A stretch of 64,000 bases of DNA from Magicicada septendecula (Eukaryota; Arthropoda; Insecta; Hemiptera; Cicadidae). Below the pieces are notes generated by a model that saw only the letters and a list, made by a program, of their open reading frames with translations, did no database searches and had not been told where the DNA came from. Positions 9,772 to 22,463 of this stretch are shown in pieces (position 1 is the first letter of the stretch; every line of letters starts with the position of its first letter). The translations under genes and the position numbers were made by a program. The stretch covers positions 222,588 through 286,587 of the forward strand of contig JAWRYS010001482.1 in NCBI GenBank assembly GCA_034769895.1, given 5' to 3'.

Positions 9772-10932
9772 TTATCCCGGGTCCATAATCTCAGTTGACC
9801 TTATTGTCCGCACTACCATTGTCTTTGTAATTATTTCTTTCCTTGTGGCATCTCTCGCTTCTTCCTTGTACTTCATTCTTCCCGTTCTTATTCTTTCATT
9901 TGCTGCAAAGCTTATTCGACTCATCCTATCATATTGTTGATTAAAATAATATGTTACTGGTCCATCAATGACTAGTGATATCATTGATATTTTCCCACGT
10001 ATTTCTATTTCTGGTACTTCCCATTTATCTCTGGTCTTCTCTAAGTTGTAAACTATAGTTTTATGGTAAGTCATTATTGAAATTGCTTTTAATCTCCTCC
10101 TATATTCTCTGGCATTCATGATTTCTTCATTGTTGGTAATTGGGATATTCAGTACATTAATTAACCCATTGTTCATCATCTCCCATTCTTCCGGTGTTCT
10201 TATCAAATTCTTTAGATGCGTTCTTCTTACTTTCTTTGGTTCCACTTCACTATCTTTAGTATTTTCTTTGTTTCCGTTAGTTTTCTTTTCAGGTAATACT
10301 ACTACTGGATCCTCTGTTTTGGCGTTTGGTTTTTCTTCTGTTTCTGGTTTGCTATCATTTTTTATTTCTTCGGTCATTTCCTCCATCTTTTCCTCCCTTT
10401 TCTTAAAGTTCTCGTCCAATTTCTTCATGATTTCCTGGTAATTTTCCTTAAATTCTTCCCTCAGTGCTCTATTATTTGCGTCAATTTTCTCCTCCATTTT
10501 CTTGCTATTCTCCTTCAATTCTCCCATTTTTTCTTCAATTTTCTTATTAGTCTCTTCCAATTTTCGGCTTAATTCCTCCGTAGACTGTTTATTTTCCGTT
10601 TTTAATTCCTCTATGGACTGTTTATTTTCCGTTTTTAATTCTTCCATTTTCTTGCTGAAATCTTCCTTCAATATTTCTAAGTTCTTATTACTGTTCTCTA
10701 TGGACTGTTTATTGTCCTGTTTTAATCCCTGCATTAATTCCATCATACTTTTGAACATTTCTTGCGTCTTCTCGCCTTCCGTTTGCATGGTTTCTTCTGG
10801 TTGTTTTTCCGGATCCTTCCTTGTTATAATTTCTATCTCCTCAACCGGTGTCGCTTCTTTATCTTCCATATTTAACTCGTCGACTTTCTCGGTTTCGACC
10901 GCTCGTTTTCGCGATGTTTCTCGCTTCCTCAT
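9772..10932 (-). CDS. Gag-like coiled-coil protein, unit 2 (386 aa, T49M)
   Basis: Intact reading frame. The only difference from the consensus protein is Thr49 to Met, caused by a CpG transition at 10787 in the acidic N-terminal stretch, outside the coiled coil. The same ATG context and TAA stop are kept. Confidence 0.72.
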   Translation of the reverse strand: MRKRETSRKRAVETEKVDELNMEDKEATPVEEIEIITRKDPEKQPEETMQTEGEKTQEMFKSMMELMQGLKQDNKQSIENSNKNLEILKEDFSKKMEELKTENKQSIEELKTENKQSTEELSRKLEETNKKIEEKMGELKENSKKMEEKIDANNRALREEFKENYQEIMKKLDENFKKREEKMEEMTEEIKNDSKPETEEKPNAKTEDPVVVLPEKKTNGNKENTKDSEVEPKKVRRTHLKNLIRTPEEWEMMNNGLINVLNIPITNNEEIMNAREYRRRLKAISIMTYHKTIVYNLEKTRDKWEVPEIEIRGKISMISLVIDGPVTYYFNQQYDRMSRISFAANERIRTGRMKYKEEARDATRKEIITKTMVVRTIRSTEIMDPG

Positions 10933-11014
10933 TTTGTTTATTTTGGTTTATTTGTCTATTAATAATAATTTATTTTATACTAAATTACACGCCTCACACG
11001 TTGGTGCGCCAATT

Positions 11015-11170
11015 TGTAATGATAAAATAGAGAATTTAAAGTTACTTCTATTGAAACGTAATGTATGTAGCCTCACTTCAGGTTCGTCTATTGGTAATCG
11101 GATTTTTCGTTACGTACAATGTTATTGTGGACGGGTTACTTGTATTTATATAGTGTGCACTTGAATTACA
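11015..11170 (-). mobile_element. LTR-like block, between units 2 and 3
   Basis: Same block, with a CpG transition at 11020 that changes the inner end from CGTTACA to CATTACA on the minus strand. The terminal TTACA is preserved. Confidence 0.5.
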
Positions 11171-14100
11171 CCACCCGTTGGAAGTGTCAACTTGTAATAT
11201 GGATAAATAATGTAGCGACAAACTCGCACTGGAGTCGTCGATGTGTAATTATGAATGTGTTATGTTGAACGGCGAATAATTTTGTAAATTGCCGCTTCTC
11301 CCACTATGCTGCCTCTTTTCCGTGACGTCACTCAAACGATGCCAACTGTCGGATACACTGCAATCGGTGAATTCTATTTACTAGTGTAACAGCAATAATA
11401 ATGACACACAAATATTATCAAACATATATCCTGGTGGAATCTTTTATTCGAAAACAACACTGGTTAATGATTTAATAATTTTAAACAGAATAATCGCAAT
11501 TGTAGTACAAATTATAAATCTTCTCTTTACCAGTTGGCAGCAGTAGTAGCCAAACATTCAGTATTTCTATTAGACCAAAACAATGCTTTTTGTTAACGTT
11601 TTTAAATAAAAATATTAATTATCTAGGGCGTATATGGTTCGGGGGTTATAAATTAAACAAAATATTACACTATTAATCAAAATACAAGTTTACAATTACA
11701 GGATATTACAACGTTAGAGTGATAGGTGCACACAGAAATCGTATAGTGGTTACCAGTTTTAAAAAAGGTTATGCCCAGTTCAGACTTTGTTCGTTATTAT
11801 GTAAATTAAGAGTTCTCGTTGTGTTTAAAAAGGTGTTAGTCTTATATGGTGTTATTAGTGATTGTTTTTAGTGTTTGTGTTATATGATGTCTGTAGATAA
11901 ATTGATTATTACTTAAAATACGTGTATACAAAGGTATGTGTTGAAGTACGATATAATGAGATGTCAGATCACCAAATCCTCTTCTTGTACTCTTCTTGGT
12001 TGAAGATAGGGCCCACGTACACGTCAGATCTTCCTTCTCGTCCCTCGTCCACTTCAAATCTTCTTCCTGGTTGTTATTTCTTCTAATCCATATAATGGGC
12101 AGTCTTCTGTTATTGCAAAAAGTTCGTATAGTGTACTTCTAACAGTATTTATCTAGTTGTATTGTTTTTTCACGTTTTATAACATATAATGTAAGACGAT
12201 TTAAGAACGCGTCTATCTGCTAAGATCGTTGTCAAAGAAGTCTCATTTTATTTATCCGAAATTTCTGGTTGCTAAGGGTAAACTTGGAACCTGGTTGGCT
12301 AATCCGGATCTACATTGTCATATACTTTTATTATTTCAGAATCTAAATTTTGTTCAAAATCTTTAATTTAACATAACTTTTCTATACTGAATGGGAGTTT
12401 AAAACCATTATCAGCATTATTTTGATCTTCACATTTGTTATATTTAGACACCAAACATGCCTATTTTTGTTTAAGAACTATGGATGTTACAATTTTGTTA
12501 TTTGGAATTTTCTTAAATAACTTGATATGTGTTATTTTGGTTCTATATTCCTTGTATACATTATTACCTATAAATACATCAACCCTTTCACATTTGCTTT
12601 ACAAAATTTCTAACATAATTGTTCAAAATTTACTAAAGTTGGTTTCACCTGGCCTATGTAATAGTATTATTTTCATCATCATGTTTTAACATCTCTAACG
12701 ATTAAATTAACTTCTAACATTCATCAAAATGGTTTAACATATAACGTTATTTTAACAACACAAAATATATATTATTCTAATAGTTAAATTCATGCCTACA
12801 TGGCTATGATTTTACCAAATCCTTGCACAAATAACTGTTTTCTACTCATACTGTATGGGTGTTTGACACTTAACAAAACATCTTTGTATAGTCCATTCTG
12901 CTTGGTTAATTCATTTTCCATGGTTTAGCATCAGCTCCATTGTTATATTTGTTAACACAACATAAAAAAAATGGAATTAATATCATAAAATTGGCATTCC
13001 TTTAAACTAACTGTATCATCAGTTACATATAAAAAACACAACACAAATACTATGATATAACACTGTGCCTAAAACATAAAACATGCACATTTTACAAAAC
13101 AAATTCTATACTAATTGGTTAGTCCCTTGTCAGCTAATCTACTTATTATTCTGACACTGTCTATGTCATATTTACTATTTATATGGGTTTCAACATCCGT
13201 ATACTTACTGATGTTTGACTTACAAAAATTACAATAAAATGAACACTGTTGCTCTACCTCACCACACAGTTCTAATAATCTTGTTACATTTACTGTTTAT
13301 ATGGGTTTCACTCTTGTTATAAATGTTATTGTGACCATGTTATAATTTGTTGTTTACTGGACAACCCTATGAACTCTATATGTGACAATTATTTGTATGG
13401 TTCATGTATCTATAATCATGTGTATCTATATTTTTGTTACATCAATTAACTTAATTATTTACTAATATTTCCCTTACATAATATTACATGTTTGGGCCTA
13501 TTATCCCTCACTTTGTATTTTGATTATCTGGATATACCGATACATTAACTGAAACCATTTGTTTCTTTATAGTTCTGGTTCATAAACTGTTTGTCTTTAC
13601 AATTCTTTGTTTGGTCAGTACTGAAAATTCATGTCATAGTTGGGGTTTGAAGATATCTGCATCACTTAGCCTAAATCATTAATTTGGGTACGGTCAGTTG
13701 TCTTACTAGTCAGTCTGAAATTGTTAGTCGTTCTTCTTCACTATCATCTTTGAAAATATTGTTCTTCTTGTTAGCTTCTTAACCAAAGTTTTCATTAAAT
13801 CAGGTAAGATATTATGTTGTTCCAAATGTAATGTTACATATTAAACTGCCACCAAATTTGATCATTTTAATAAAATATTGTTTTTGTTGAAATTATCAAT
13901 TATCTTAATTTTCACATTGTCATTTGTTATTCTTATTATGATCTGGTATACTTGTCTTTAATTATAAGTGTTCTATCCCTGGAACATGTTACTTCCCTAA
14001 CAAATTAATCACCATATATTCTGGAATCAGTCGGGGGGCTCTCTTGACCTAATACCCCGCTGTCCTTACAATACATAATACATAAATAATATCGATTGCT

Positions 14101-14796
14101 GGAGCTATCTCGTCAGTCAATCACATTTAAATATCACTAGTCTATTCACGACTAAATCAAATAAAAATAATATAATATATTCTTGGGATTGTTCACTCAG
14201 TCTAACTTCTCAGATCTAAATATTTCTTTCCATTGATTCTTTCAGATGTTTATTTTCTTGTGGCGATATTAATAACATTTTTTATTTTCTATTGGTACTA
14301 TCTTCCTTCCTTCTTTATCAGTACTGCTTAATCTTCATTTTTCATTCACTATCTTCATTCAAATTAAAACATAACAAGTATTTGGATCTTCAGTTGTTGT
14401 TGATTCTCTCACAATCATGATAGGTTATTTGCAATGAATTCGTTTCTAGTCTTGTCTCATTTTCATCATCGACTGTCTACATTTGTCCTTTCTTATTCAT
14501 TTTATATCACTATGGTTTCTTCTAATTTATGGGTGTTGCATCTTTCTTTTATATTCCAATAATAAGTTCATAACTGTGTTTAATAAGAGGTGCTTATTTT
14601 GTTTAGAATTTGGAAATTTATTCCCAGTTGTTTATCTGCTTGATTCATAATTACATTATCAAACTGTACTGTAATTGGTCCTTACTATTTATCTAAATTC
14701 TGAAATATTCAACCTTGTTTATTGGGCTTCATTTAGAGTTATATTTTGGATTATCAAAGTTGGTTAGATGAGCTTACTATGTTCTTTGAGTTTTGA

Positions 14797-15156
14797 GGTT
14801 TTATAATAATAAATTCTTCACTTCTAAATTAATTCTCATAAATAATTAGTTGTAAGTTGATCTTACTATTTTTTTTTAGAATTTTGGTGGTTTTATAATA
14901 ATAATTCTTCAATTCCAAATTAATTCTCATAAATAATTAGTTGTAAGTTGTTCTTACTATTTGTTTGGAATTTTGGTGGTTTTATAATAATAAATTCTTC
15001 AATTCCAAATTAATTCTCATAAATCATTAGTTGTAAGTTGATCTTACTATATTTTTAGAATTTTGTGGTTTTATAATAATAAATTCTTCAATTCCAAATT
15101 AATTCTCATAAATCATTAGTTGTAAGTTGTTCTTACTATTTCTTTAGAATTTTGGT
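14797..15156. repeat. Minisatellite, four copies (unit 3)
   Basis: Four copies, with one A missing near 14902 in the ATAATAATAAATTC stretch of copy 2. This accounts for the 5,646 bp period of the unit. Confidence 0.9.
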
Positions 15157-15417
15157 GTTTTACACAACTTCTACACTTCTTATTATAGTGCTTATTGTCA
15201 TATGTCCTTCTGTACCCAGTATTGGATGATCTTTTGGTAATTTTCGTTATGTCGGTTAGTTGCTCATACCTTCATTTGTATGGTTCTGTTTCTTTATTCT
15301 TTATTCATATTACTGTTCCTCAATGAAACTTATTTCTCGTCTCCTTAAAATGGTTCTTTGGCCGTAGTCGGTTAGCGTAGCATCCGTCCCTTTTCTTGAT
15401 GGTGTGTGGTATATAAT

Positions 15418-16578
15418 TTATCCCGGGTCCATAATCTCAGTTGACCTTATTGTCCGCACTACCATTGTCTTTGTAATTATTTCTTTCCTTGTGGCATCTC
15501 TCGCTTCTTCCTTGTACTTCATTCTTCCCGTTCTTATTCTTTCATTTGCTGCAAAGCTTATTCGACTCATCCTATCATATTGTTGATTAAAATAATATGT
15601 TACTGGTCCATCAATGACTAGTGATATCATTGATATTTTCCCACGTATTTCTATTTCTGGTACTTCCCATTTATCTCTGGTCTTCTCTAAGTTGTAAACT
15701 ATAGTTTTATGGTAAGTCATTATTGAAATTGCTTTTAATCTCCTCCTATATTCTCTGGCATTCATGATTTCTTCATTGTTGGTAATTGGGATATTCAGTA
15801 CATTAATTAACCCATTGTTCATCATCTCCCATTCTTCCGGTGTTCTTATCAAATTCTTTAGATGCGTTCTTCTTACTTTCTTTGGTTCCACTTCACTATC
15901 TTTAGTATTTTCTTTGTTTCCATTAGTTTTCTTTTCAGGTAATACTACTACTGGATCCTCTGTTTTGGCGTTTGGTTTTTCTTCTGTTTCTGGTTTGCTA
16001 TCATTTTTTATTTCTTCGGTCATTTCCTCCATCTTTACCTCCCTTTTCTTAAAGTTCTCGTCCAATTTCTTCATGATTTCCTGGTAATTTTCCTTAAATT
16101 CTTCCCTCAGTGCTCTATTATTTGCGTCAATTTTCTCCTCCATTTTCTTGCTATTCTCCTTCAATTCTCCCATTTTTTCTTCAATTTTCTTATTAGTCTC
16201 TTCCAATTTTCGGCTTAATTCCTCCGTAGACTGTTTATTTTCCGTTTTTAATTCCTCTATGGACTGTTTATTTTCCGTTTTTAATTCTTCCATTTTCTTG
16301 CTGAAATCTTCCTTCAATATTTCTAAGTTCTTATTACTGTTCTCTATGGACTGTTTATTGTCCTGTTTTAATCCCTGCATTAATTCCATCATACTTTTGA
16401 ACATTTCTTGCGTCTTCTCGCCTTCCGTTTGCGTGGTTTCTTCTGGTTGTTTTTTCGGATCCTTCCTTGTTATAATTTCTATCTCCTCAACCGGTGTCGC
16501 TTCTTTATCTTCCATATTTAACTCGTCGACTTTCTCGGTTTCGACCGCTCGTTTTCGCGATGTTTCTCGCTTCCTCAT
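15418..16578 (-). CDS. Gag-like coiled-coil protein, unit 3 (386 aa, E42K and E181V)
   Basis: Intact reading frame with two replacements: Glu42 to Lys (base 16455) and Glu181 to Val (base 16037), the latter near the end of the coiled coil. It also has the only silent difference I found in any copy, at 15922. Together with the damaged primer site just upstream, this is the copy most likely to be degenerating as a mobile element. Confidence 0.7.
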   Translation of the reverse strand: MRKRETSRKRAVETEKVDELNMEDKEATPVEEIEIITRKDPKKQPEETTQTEGEKTQEMFKSMMELMQGLKQDNKQSIENSNKNLEILKEDFSKKMEELKTENKQSIEELKTENKQSTEELSRKLEETNKKIEEKMGELKENSKKMEEKIDANNRALREEFKENYQEIMKKLDENFKKREVKMEEMTEEIKNDSKPETEEKPNAKTEDPVVVLPEKKTNGNKENTKDSEVEPKKVRRTHLKNLIRTPEEWEMMNNGLINVLNIPITNNEEIMNAREYRRRLKAISIMTYHKTIVYNLEKTRDKWEVPEIEIRGKISMISLVIDGPVTYYFNQQYDRMSRISFAANERIRTGRMKYKEEARDATRKEIITKTMVVRTIRSTEIMDPG

Positions 16579-16642
16579 TTTGTTTATTTTGGTTTATTTG
16601 TCTATTAATAATAATTTATTTTATACTAAATTACACGCCTCA

Positions 16643-16657
16643 CACGTTGGTGCGCAA
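16643..16657 (-). promoter_or_regulatory. Primer-like site of unit 3, core mutated
   Basis: A C to A change at 16656 (plus strand) turns the minus-strand TGGCGC into TTGCGC. This breaks one of the three bases that pair with the tRNA CCA end. If the site is a true PBS, this copy should prime poorly. Confidence 0.5.
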
Positions 16658-16660
16658 ATT

Positions 16661-16816
16661 TGTAACGATAAAATAGAGAATTTAAAGTTACTTCTATTGA
16701 AACGTAATGTATGTAGCCTCACTTCAGGTTCGTCTATTGGTAATCGGATTTTTCGTTACGTACAATGTTATTGTGGACGGGTTACTTGTATTTATATAGT
16801 GTGCACTTGAATTACA
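16661..16816 (-). mobile_element. LTR-like block, between units 3 and 4
   Basis: The block itself matches unit 1, but the adjoining primer-like site is mutated at 16656. Confidence 0.5.
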
Positions 16817-19800
16817 CCACCCGTTGGAAGTGTCAACTTGTAATATGGATAAATAATGTAGCGACAAACTCGCACTGGAGTCGTCGATGTGTAATTATGA
16901 ATGTGTTATGTTGAACGGCGAATAATTTTGTAAATTGCCGCTTCTCCCACTATGCTGCCTCTTTTCCGTGACGTCACTCAAACGATGCCAACTGTCGGAT
17001 ACACTGCAATCGGTGAATTCTATTTACTAGTGTAACAGCAATAATAATGACACACAAATATTATCAAACATATATCCTGGTGGAATCTTTTATTCGAAAA
17101 CAACACTGGTTAATGATTTAATAATTTTAAACAGAATAATCGCAATTGTAGTACAAATTATAAATCTTCTCTTTACCAGTTGGCAGCAGTAGTAGCCAAA
17201 CATTCAGTATTTCTATTAGACCAAAACAATGCTTTTTGTTAACGTTTTTAAATAAAAATATTAATTATCTAGGGCGTATATGGTTCGGGGGTTATAAATT
17301 AAACAAAATATTACACTATTAATCAAAATACAAGTTTACAATTACAGGATATTACAACGTTAGAGTGATAGGTGCACACAGAAATCGTATAGTGGTTACC
17401 AGTTTTAAAAAAGGTTATGCCCAGTTCAGACTTTGTTCGTTATTATGTAAATTAAGAGTTCTCGTTGTGTTTAAAAAGGTGTTAGTCTTATATGGTGTTA
17501 TTAGTGATTGTTTTTAGTGTTTGTGTTATATGATGTCTGTAGATAAATTGATTATTACTTAAAATACGTGTATACAAAGGTATGTGTTGAAGTACGATAT
17601 AATGAGATGTCAGATCACCAAATCCTCTTCTTGTACTCTTCTTGGTTGAAGATAGGGCCCACGTACACGTCAGATCTTCCTTCTCGTCCCTCGTCCACTT
17701 CAAATCTTCTTCCTGGTTGTTATTTCTTCTAATCCATATAATGGGCAGTCTTCTGTTATTGCAAAAAGTTCGTGTAGTGTACTTCTAACAGTATTTATCT
17801 AGTTGTATTGTTTTTTCACGTTTTATAACATATAATGTAAGACGATTTAAGAACGCGTCTATCTGCTAAGATCGTTGTCAAAGAAGTCTCATTTTATTTA
17901 TCCGAAATTTCTGGTTGCTAAGGGTAAACTTGGAACCTGGTTGGCTAATCTGGATCTACATTGTCATATACTTTTATTATTTCAGAATCTAAATTTCGTT
18001 CAAAATCTTTAATTTAACATAACTTTTCTATACTGAATGGGAGTTTAAAACCATTATCAGCATTATTTTGATCTTCACATTTGTTATATTTAGACACCAA
18101 ACATGCCTATTTTTGTTTAAGAACTATGGATGTTACAATTTTGTTATTTGGAATTTTCTTAAATAACTTGATATGTGTTATTTTGGTTCTATATTCCTTG
18201 TATACATTATTACCTATAAATACATCAACCCTTTCACATTTGCTTTACAAAATTTCTAACATAATTGTTCAAAATTTACTAAAGTTGGTTTCACCTGGCC
18301 TATGTAATAGTATTATTTTCATCATCATGTTTTAACATCTCTAACGATTAAATTAACTTCTAACATTCATCAAAATGGTTTAACATATAACGTTATTTTA
18401 ACAACACAAAATATATATTATTCTAATAGTTAAATTCATGCCTACATGGCTATGATTTTACCAAATCCTTGCACAAATAACTGTTTTCTACTCATACTGT
18501 ATGGGTGTTTGACACTTAACAAAACATCTTTGTATAGTCCATTCTGCTTGGTTAATTCATTTTCCATGGTTTAGCATCAGCTCCATTGTTATATTTGTTA
18601 ACACAACATAAAAAAAATGGAATTAATATCATAAAATTGGCATTCCTTTAAACTAACTGTATCATCAGTTACATATAAAAAACATAACACAAATACTATG
18701 ATATAACAATGTGCCTAAAACATAAAACATGCACATTTTACAAAACAAATTCTATACTAATTGGTTAGTCCCTTGTCAGCTAATCTACTTATTATTCTGA
18801 CACTGTCTATGTCATATTTACTATTTATATGGGTTTCAACATCCGTATACTTACTGATGTTTGACTTACAAAAATTACAATAAAATGAACACTGTTGCTC
18901 TACCTCACCACACAGTTCTAATAATCTTGTTACATTTACTGTTTATATGGGTTTCACTCTTGTTATAAATGTTATTGTGACCATGTTATAATTTGTTGTT
19001 TACTGGACAACCCTATGAACTCTATATGTGACAATTATTTGTATGGTTCATGTATCTATAATCATGTGTATCTATATTTTTGTTACATCAATTAACTTAA
19101 TTATTTACTAATATTTCCCTTACATAATATTACATGTTTGGGCCTATTATCCCTCACTTTGTATTTTGATTATCTGGATATACCGATACATTAACTGAAA
19201 CCATTTGTTTCTTTATAGTTCTGGTTCATAAACTGTTTGTCTTTACAATTCTTTGTTTGGTCAGTACTGAAAATTCATGTCATAGTTGGGGTTTGAAGAT
19301 ATCTGCATCACTTAGCCTAAATCATTAATTTGGGTACGGTCAGTTGTCTTACTAGTCAGTCTGAAATTGTTAGTCGTTCTTCTTCACTATCATCTTTGAA
19401 AATATTGTTCTTCTTGTTAGCTTCTTAACCAAAGTTTTCATTAAATCAGGTAAGATATTATGTTGTTCCAAATGTAATGTTACATATTAAACTGCCACCA
19501 AATTTGATCATTTTAATAAAATATTGTTTTTGTTGAAATTATCAATTATCTTAATTTTCACATTGTCATTTGTTATTCTTATTATGATCTGGTATACTTG
19601 TCTTTAATTATAAGTGTTCTATCCCTGGAACATGTTACTTCCCTAACAAATTAATCACCATATATTCTGGAATCAGTCGGGGGGCTCTCTTGACCTAATA
19701 CCCCGCTGTCCTTACAATACATAATACATAAATAATATCGATTGCTGGAGCTATCTCGTCAGTCAATCACATCTAAATATCACTAGTCTATTCACGACTA

Positions 19801-20442
19801 AATCAAATAAAAATAATATAATATATTCTTGGGATTGTTCACTCAGTCTAACTTCTCAGATCTAAATATTTCTTTCCATTGATTCTTTCAGATGTTTATT
19901 TTCTTGTGGCGATATTAATAACATTTTTTATTTTCTATTGGTACTATCTTCCTTCCTTCTTTATCAGTACTGCTTAATCTTCATTTTTCATTCACTATCT
20001 TCATTCAAATTAAAACATAACAAGTATTTGGATCTTCAGTTGTTGTTGATTCTCTCACAATCATGATAGGTTATTTGCAATGAATTCGTTTCTAGTCTTG
20101 TCTCATTTTCATCGTCGACTGTCTACATTTGTCCTTTCTTATTCATTTTATATCACTATGGTTTCTTCTAATTTATGGGTGTTGCATCTTTCTTTTATAT
20201 TCCAATAATAAGTTCATAACTGTGTTTAATAAGAGGTGCTTATTTTGTTTAGAATTTGGAAATTTATTCCCAGTTGTTTATCTGCTTGATTCATAATTAC
20301 ATTATCAAACTGTACTGTAATTGGTCCTTACTATTTATCTAAATTCTGAAATATTCAACCTTGTTTATTGGGCTTCATTTAGAGTTATATTTTGGATTAT
20401 CAAAGTTGGTTAGATGAGCTTACTATGTTCTTTGAGTTTTGA

Positions 20443-20803
20443 GGTTTTATAATAATAAATTCTTCACTTCTAAATTAATTCTCATAAATAATTAGTTGTA
20501 AGTTGATCTTACTATTTTTTTTTAGAATTTTGGTGGTTTTATAATAATAAATTCTTCAATTCCAAATTAATTCTCATAAATAATTAGTTGTAAGTTGTTC
20601 TTACTATTTGTTTGGAATGTTGGTGGTTTTATAATAATAAATTCTTCAATTCCAAATTAATTCTCATAAATCATTAGTTGTAAGTTGATCTTACTATATT
20701 TTTAGAATTTTGTGGTTTTATAATAATAAATTCTTCAATTCCAAATTAATTCTCATAAATCATTAGTTGTAAGTTGTTCTTACTATTTCTTTAGAATTTT
20801 GGT
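20443..20803. repeat. Minisatellite, four copies (unit 4)
   Basis: Four copies. It has G at 20619 at the end of copy 2, as in units 1 and 6. Confidence 0.9.
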
Positions 20804-21064
20804 GTTTTACACAACTTCTACACTTCTTATTATAGTGCTTATTGTCATATGTCCTTCTGTACCCAGTATTGGATGATCTTTTGGTAATTTTCGTTATGTC
20901 GGTTAGTTGCTCATACCTTCATTTGTATGGTTCTGTTTCTTTATTCTTTATTCATATTACTGTTCCTCAATGAAACTTATTTCTCGTCTCCTTAAAATGG
21001 TTCTTTGGCCGTAGTCGGTTAGCGTAGCATCCGTCCCTTTTCTTGATGGTGTGTGGTATATAAT

Positions 21065-22225
21065 TTATCCCGGGTCCATAATCTCAGTTGACCTTATTGT
21101 CCGCACTACCATTGTCTTTGTAATTATTTCTTTCCTTGTGGCATCTCTCGCTTCTTCCTTGTACTTCATTCTTCCCGTTCTTATTCTTTCATTTGCTGCA
21201 AAGCTTATTCGACTCATCCTATCATATTGTTGATTAAAATAATATGTTACTGGTCCATCAATGACTAGTGATATCATTGATATTTTCCCACGTATTTCTA
21301 TTTCTGGTACTTCCCATTTATCTCTGGTCTTCTCTAAGTTGTAAACTATAGTTTTATGGTAAGTCATTATTGAAATTGCTTTTAATCTCCTCCTATATTC
21401 TCTGGCATTCATGATTTCTTCATTGTTGGTAATTGGGATATTCAGTACATTAATTAACCCATTGTTCATCATCTCCCATTCTTCCGGTGTTCTTATCAAA
21501 TTCTTTAGATGCGTTCTTCTTACTTTCTTTGGTTCCACTTCACTATCTTTAGTATTTTCTTTGTTTCCGTTAGTTTTCTTTTCAGGTAATACTACTACTG
21601 GATCCTCTGTTTTGGCGTTTGGTTTTTCTTCTGTTTCTGGTTTGCTATCATTTTTTATTTCTTCGGTCATTTCCTCCATCTTTTCCTCCCTTTTCTTAAA
21701 GTTCTCGTCCAATTTCTTCATGATTTCCTGGTAATTTTCCTTAAATTCTTCCCTCAGTGCTCTATTATTTGCGTCAATTTTCTCCTCCATTTTCTTGCTA
21801 TTCTCCTTCAATTCTCCCATTTTTTCTTCAATTTTCTTATTAGTCTCTTCCAATTTTCGGCTTAATTCCTCCGTAGACTGTTTATTTTCCGTTTTTAATT
21901 CCTCTATGGACTGTTTATTTTCCGTTTTTAATTCTTCCATTTTCTTGCTGAAATCTTCCTTCAATATTTCTAAGTTCTTATTACTGTTCTCTATGGACTG
22001 TTTATTGTCCTGTTTTAATCCCTGCATTAATTCCATCATACTTTTGAACATTTCTTGCGTCTTCTCGCCTTCCGTTTGCGTGGTTTCTTCTGGTTGTTTT
22101 TCCGGATCCTTCCTTGTTATAATTTCTATCTCCTCAACCGGTGTCGCTTCTTTATCTTCCATATTTAACTCGTCGACTTTCTCGGTTTCGACCGCTCGTT
22201 TTCGCGATGTTTCTCGCTTCCTCAT
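21065..22225 (-). CDS. Gag-like coiled-coil protein, unit 4 (386 aa, consensus)
   Basis: Identical in sequence to the proteins of units 1 and 6, which defines the ancestral form of the array. The whole frame is open with the same start and stop. Confidence 0.72.
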   Translation of the reverse strand: MRKRETSRKRAVETEKVDELNMEDKEATPVEEIEIITRKDPEKQPEETTQTEGEKTQEMFKSMMELMQGLKQDNKQSIENSNKNLEILKEDFSKKMEELKTENKQSIEELKTENKQSTEELSRKLEETNKKIEEKMGELKENSKKMEEKIDANNRALREEFKENYQEIMKKLDENFKKREEKMEEMTEEIKNDSKPETEEKPNAKTEDPVVVLPEKKTNGNKENTKDSEVEPKKVRRTHLKNLIRTPEEWEMMNNGLINVLNIPITNNEEIMNAREYRRRLKAISIMTYHKTIVYNLEKTRDKWEVPEIEIRGKISMISLVIDGPVTYYFNQQYDRMSRISFAANERIRTGRMKYKEEARDATRKEIITKTMVVRTIRSTEIMDPG

Positions 22226-22307
22226 TTTGTTTATTTTGGTTTATTTGTCTATTAATAATAATTTATTTTATACTAAATTACACGCCTCACACGTTGGTGC
22301 GCCAATT

Positions 22308-22463
22308 TGTAACGATAAAATAGAGAATTTAAAGTTACTTCTATTGAAACGTAATGTATGTAGCCTCACTTCAGGTTCGTCTATTGGTAATCGGATTTTT
22401 CGTTACGTACAATGTTATTGTGGACGGGTTACTTGTATTTATATAGTGTGCACTTGAATTACA
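22308..22463 (-). mobile_element. LTR-like block, between units 4 and 5
   Basis: Matches the unit 1 block, with both termini intact. Confidence 0.5.

Larger units (their letters stand above)
5648..11202 (-). repeat. Array unit 2, 5,555 bp, 92 bp shorter
   Basis: Complete unit, shorter than the others because one minisatellite copy is missing near 9.2-9.5 kb. Private substitutions are at 8807 (A to T), 10787 (CpG to CA, coding) and 11020 (CpG to TG, in the inner end of the LTR-like block). Confidence 0.97.
11203..16848 (-). repeat. Array unit 3, 5,646 bp, most diverged full copy
   Basis: Complete unit with a single-base deletion near 14902 in the second minisatellite copy. Differences from the consensus: 12351 (CpG to TG, shared with units 6 and 8), 14468 (CpG to CA), 15922 (CpG to CA, silent in the ORF), 16037 and 16455 (coding), and 16656, which changes the primer-site core. 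It has more private changes than any other unit apart from the indel-ridden unit 10. Confidence 0.97.
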
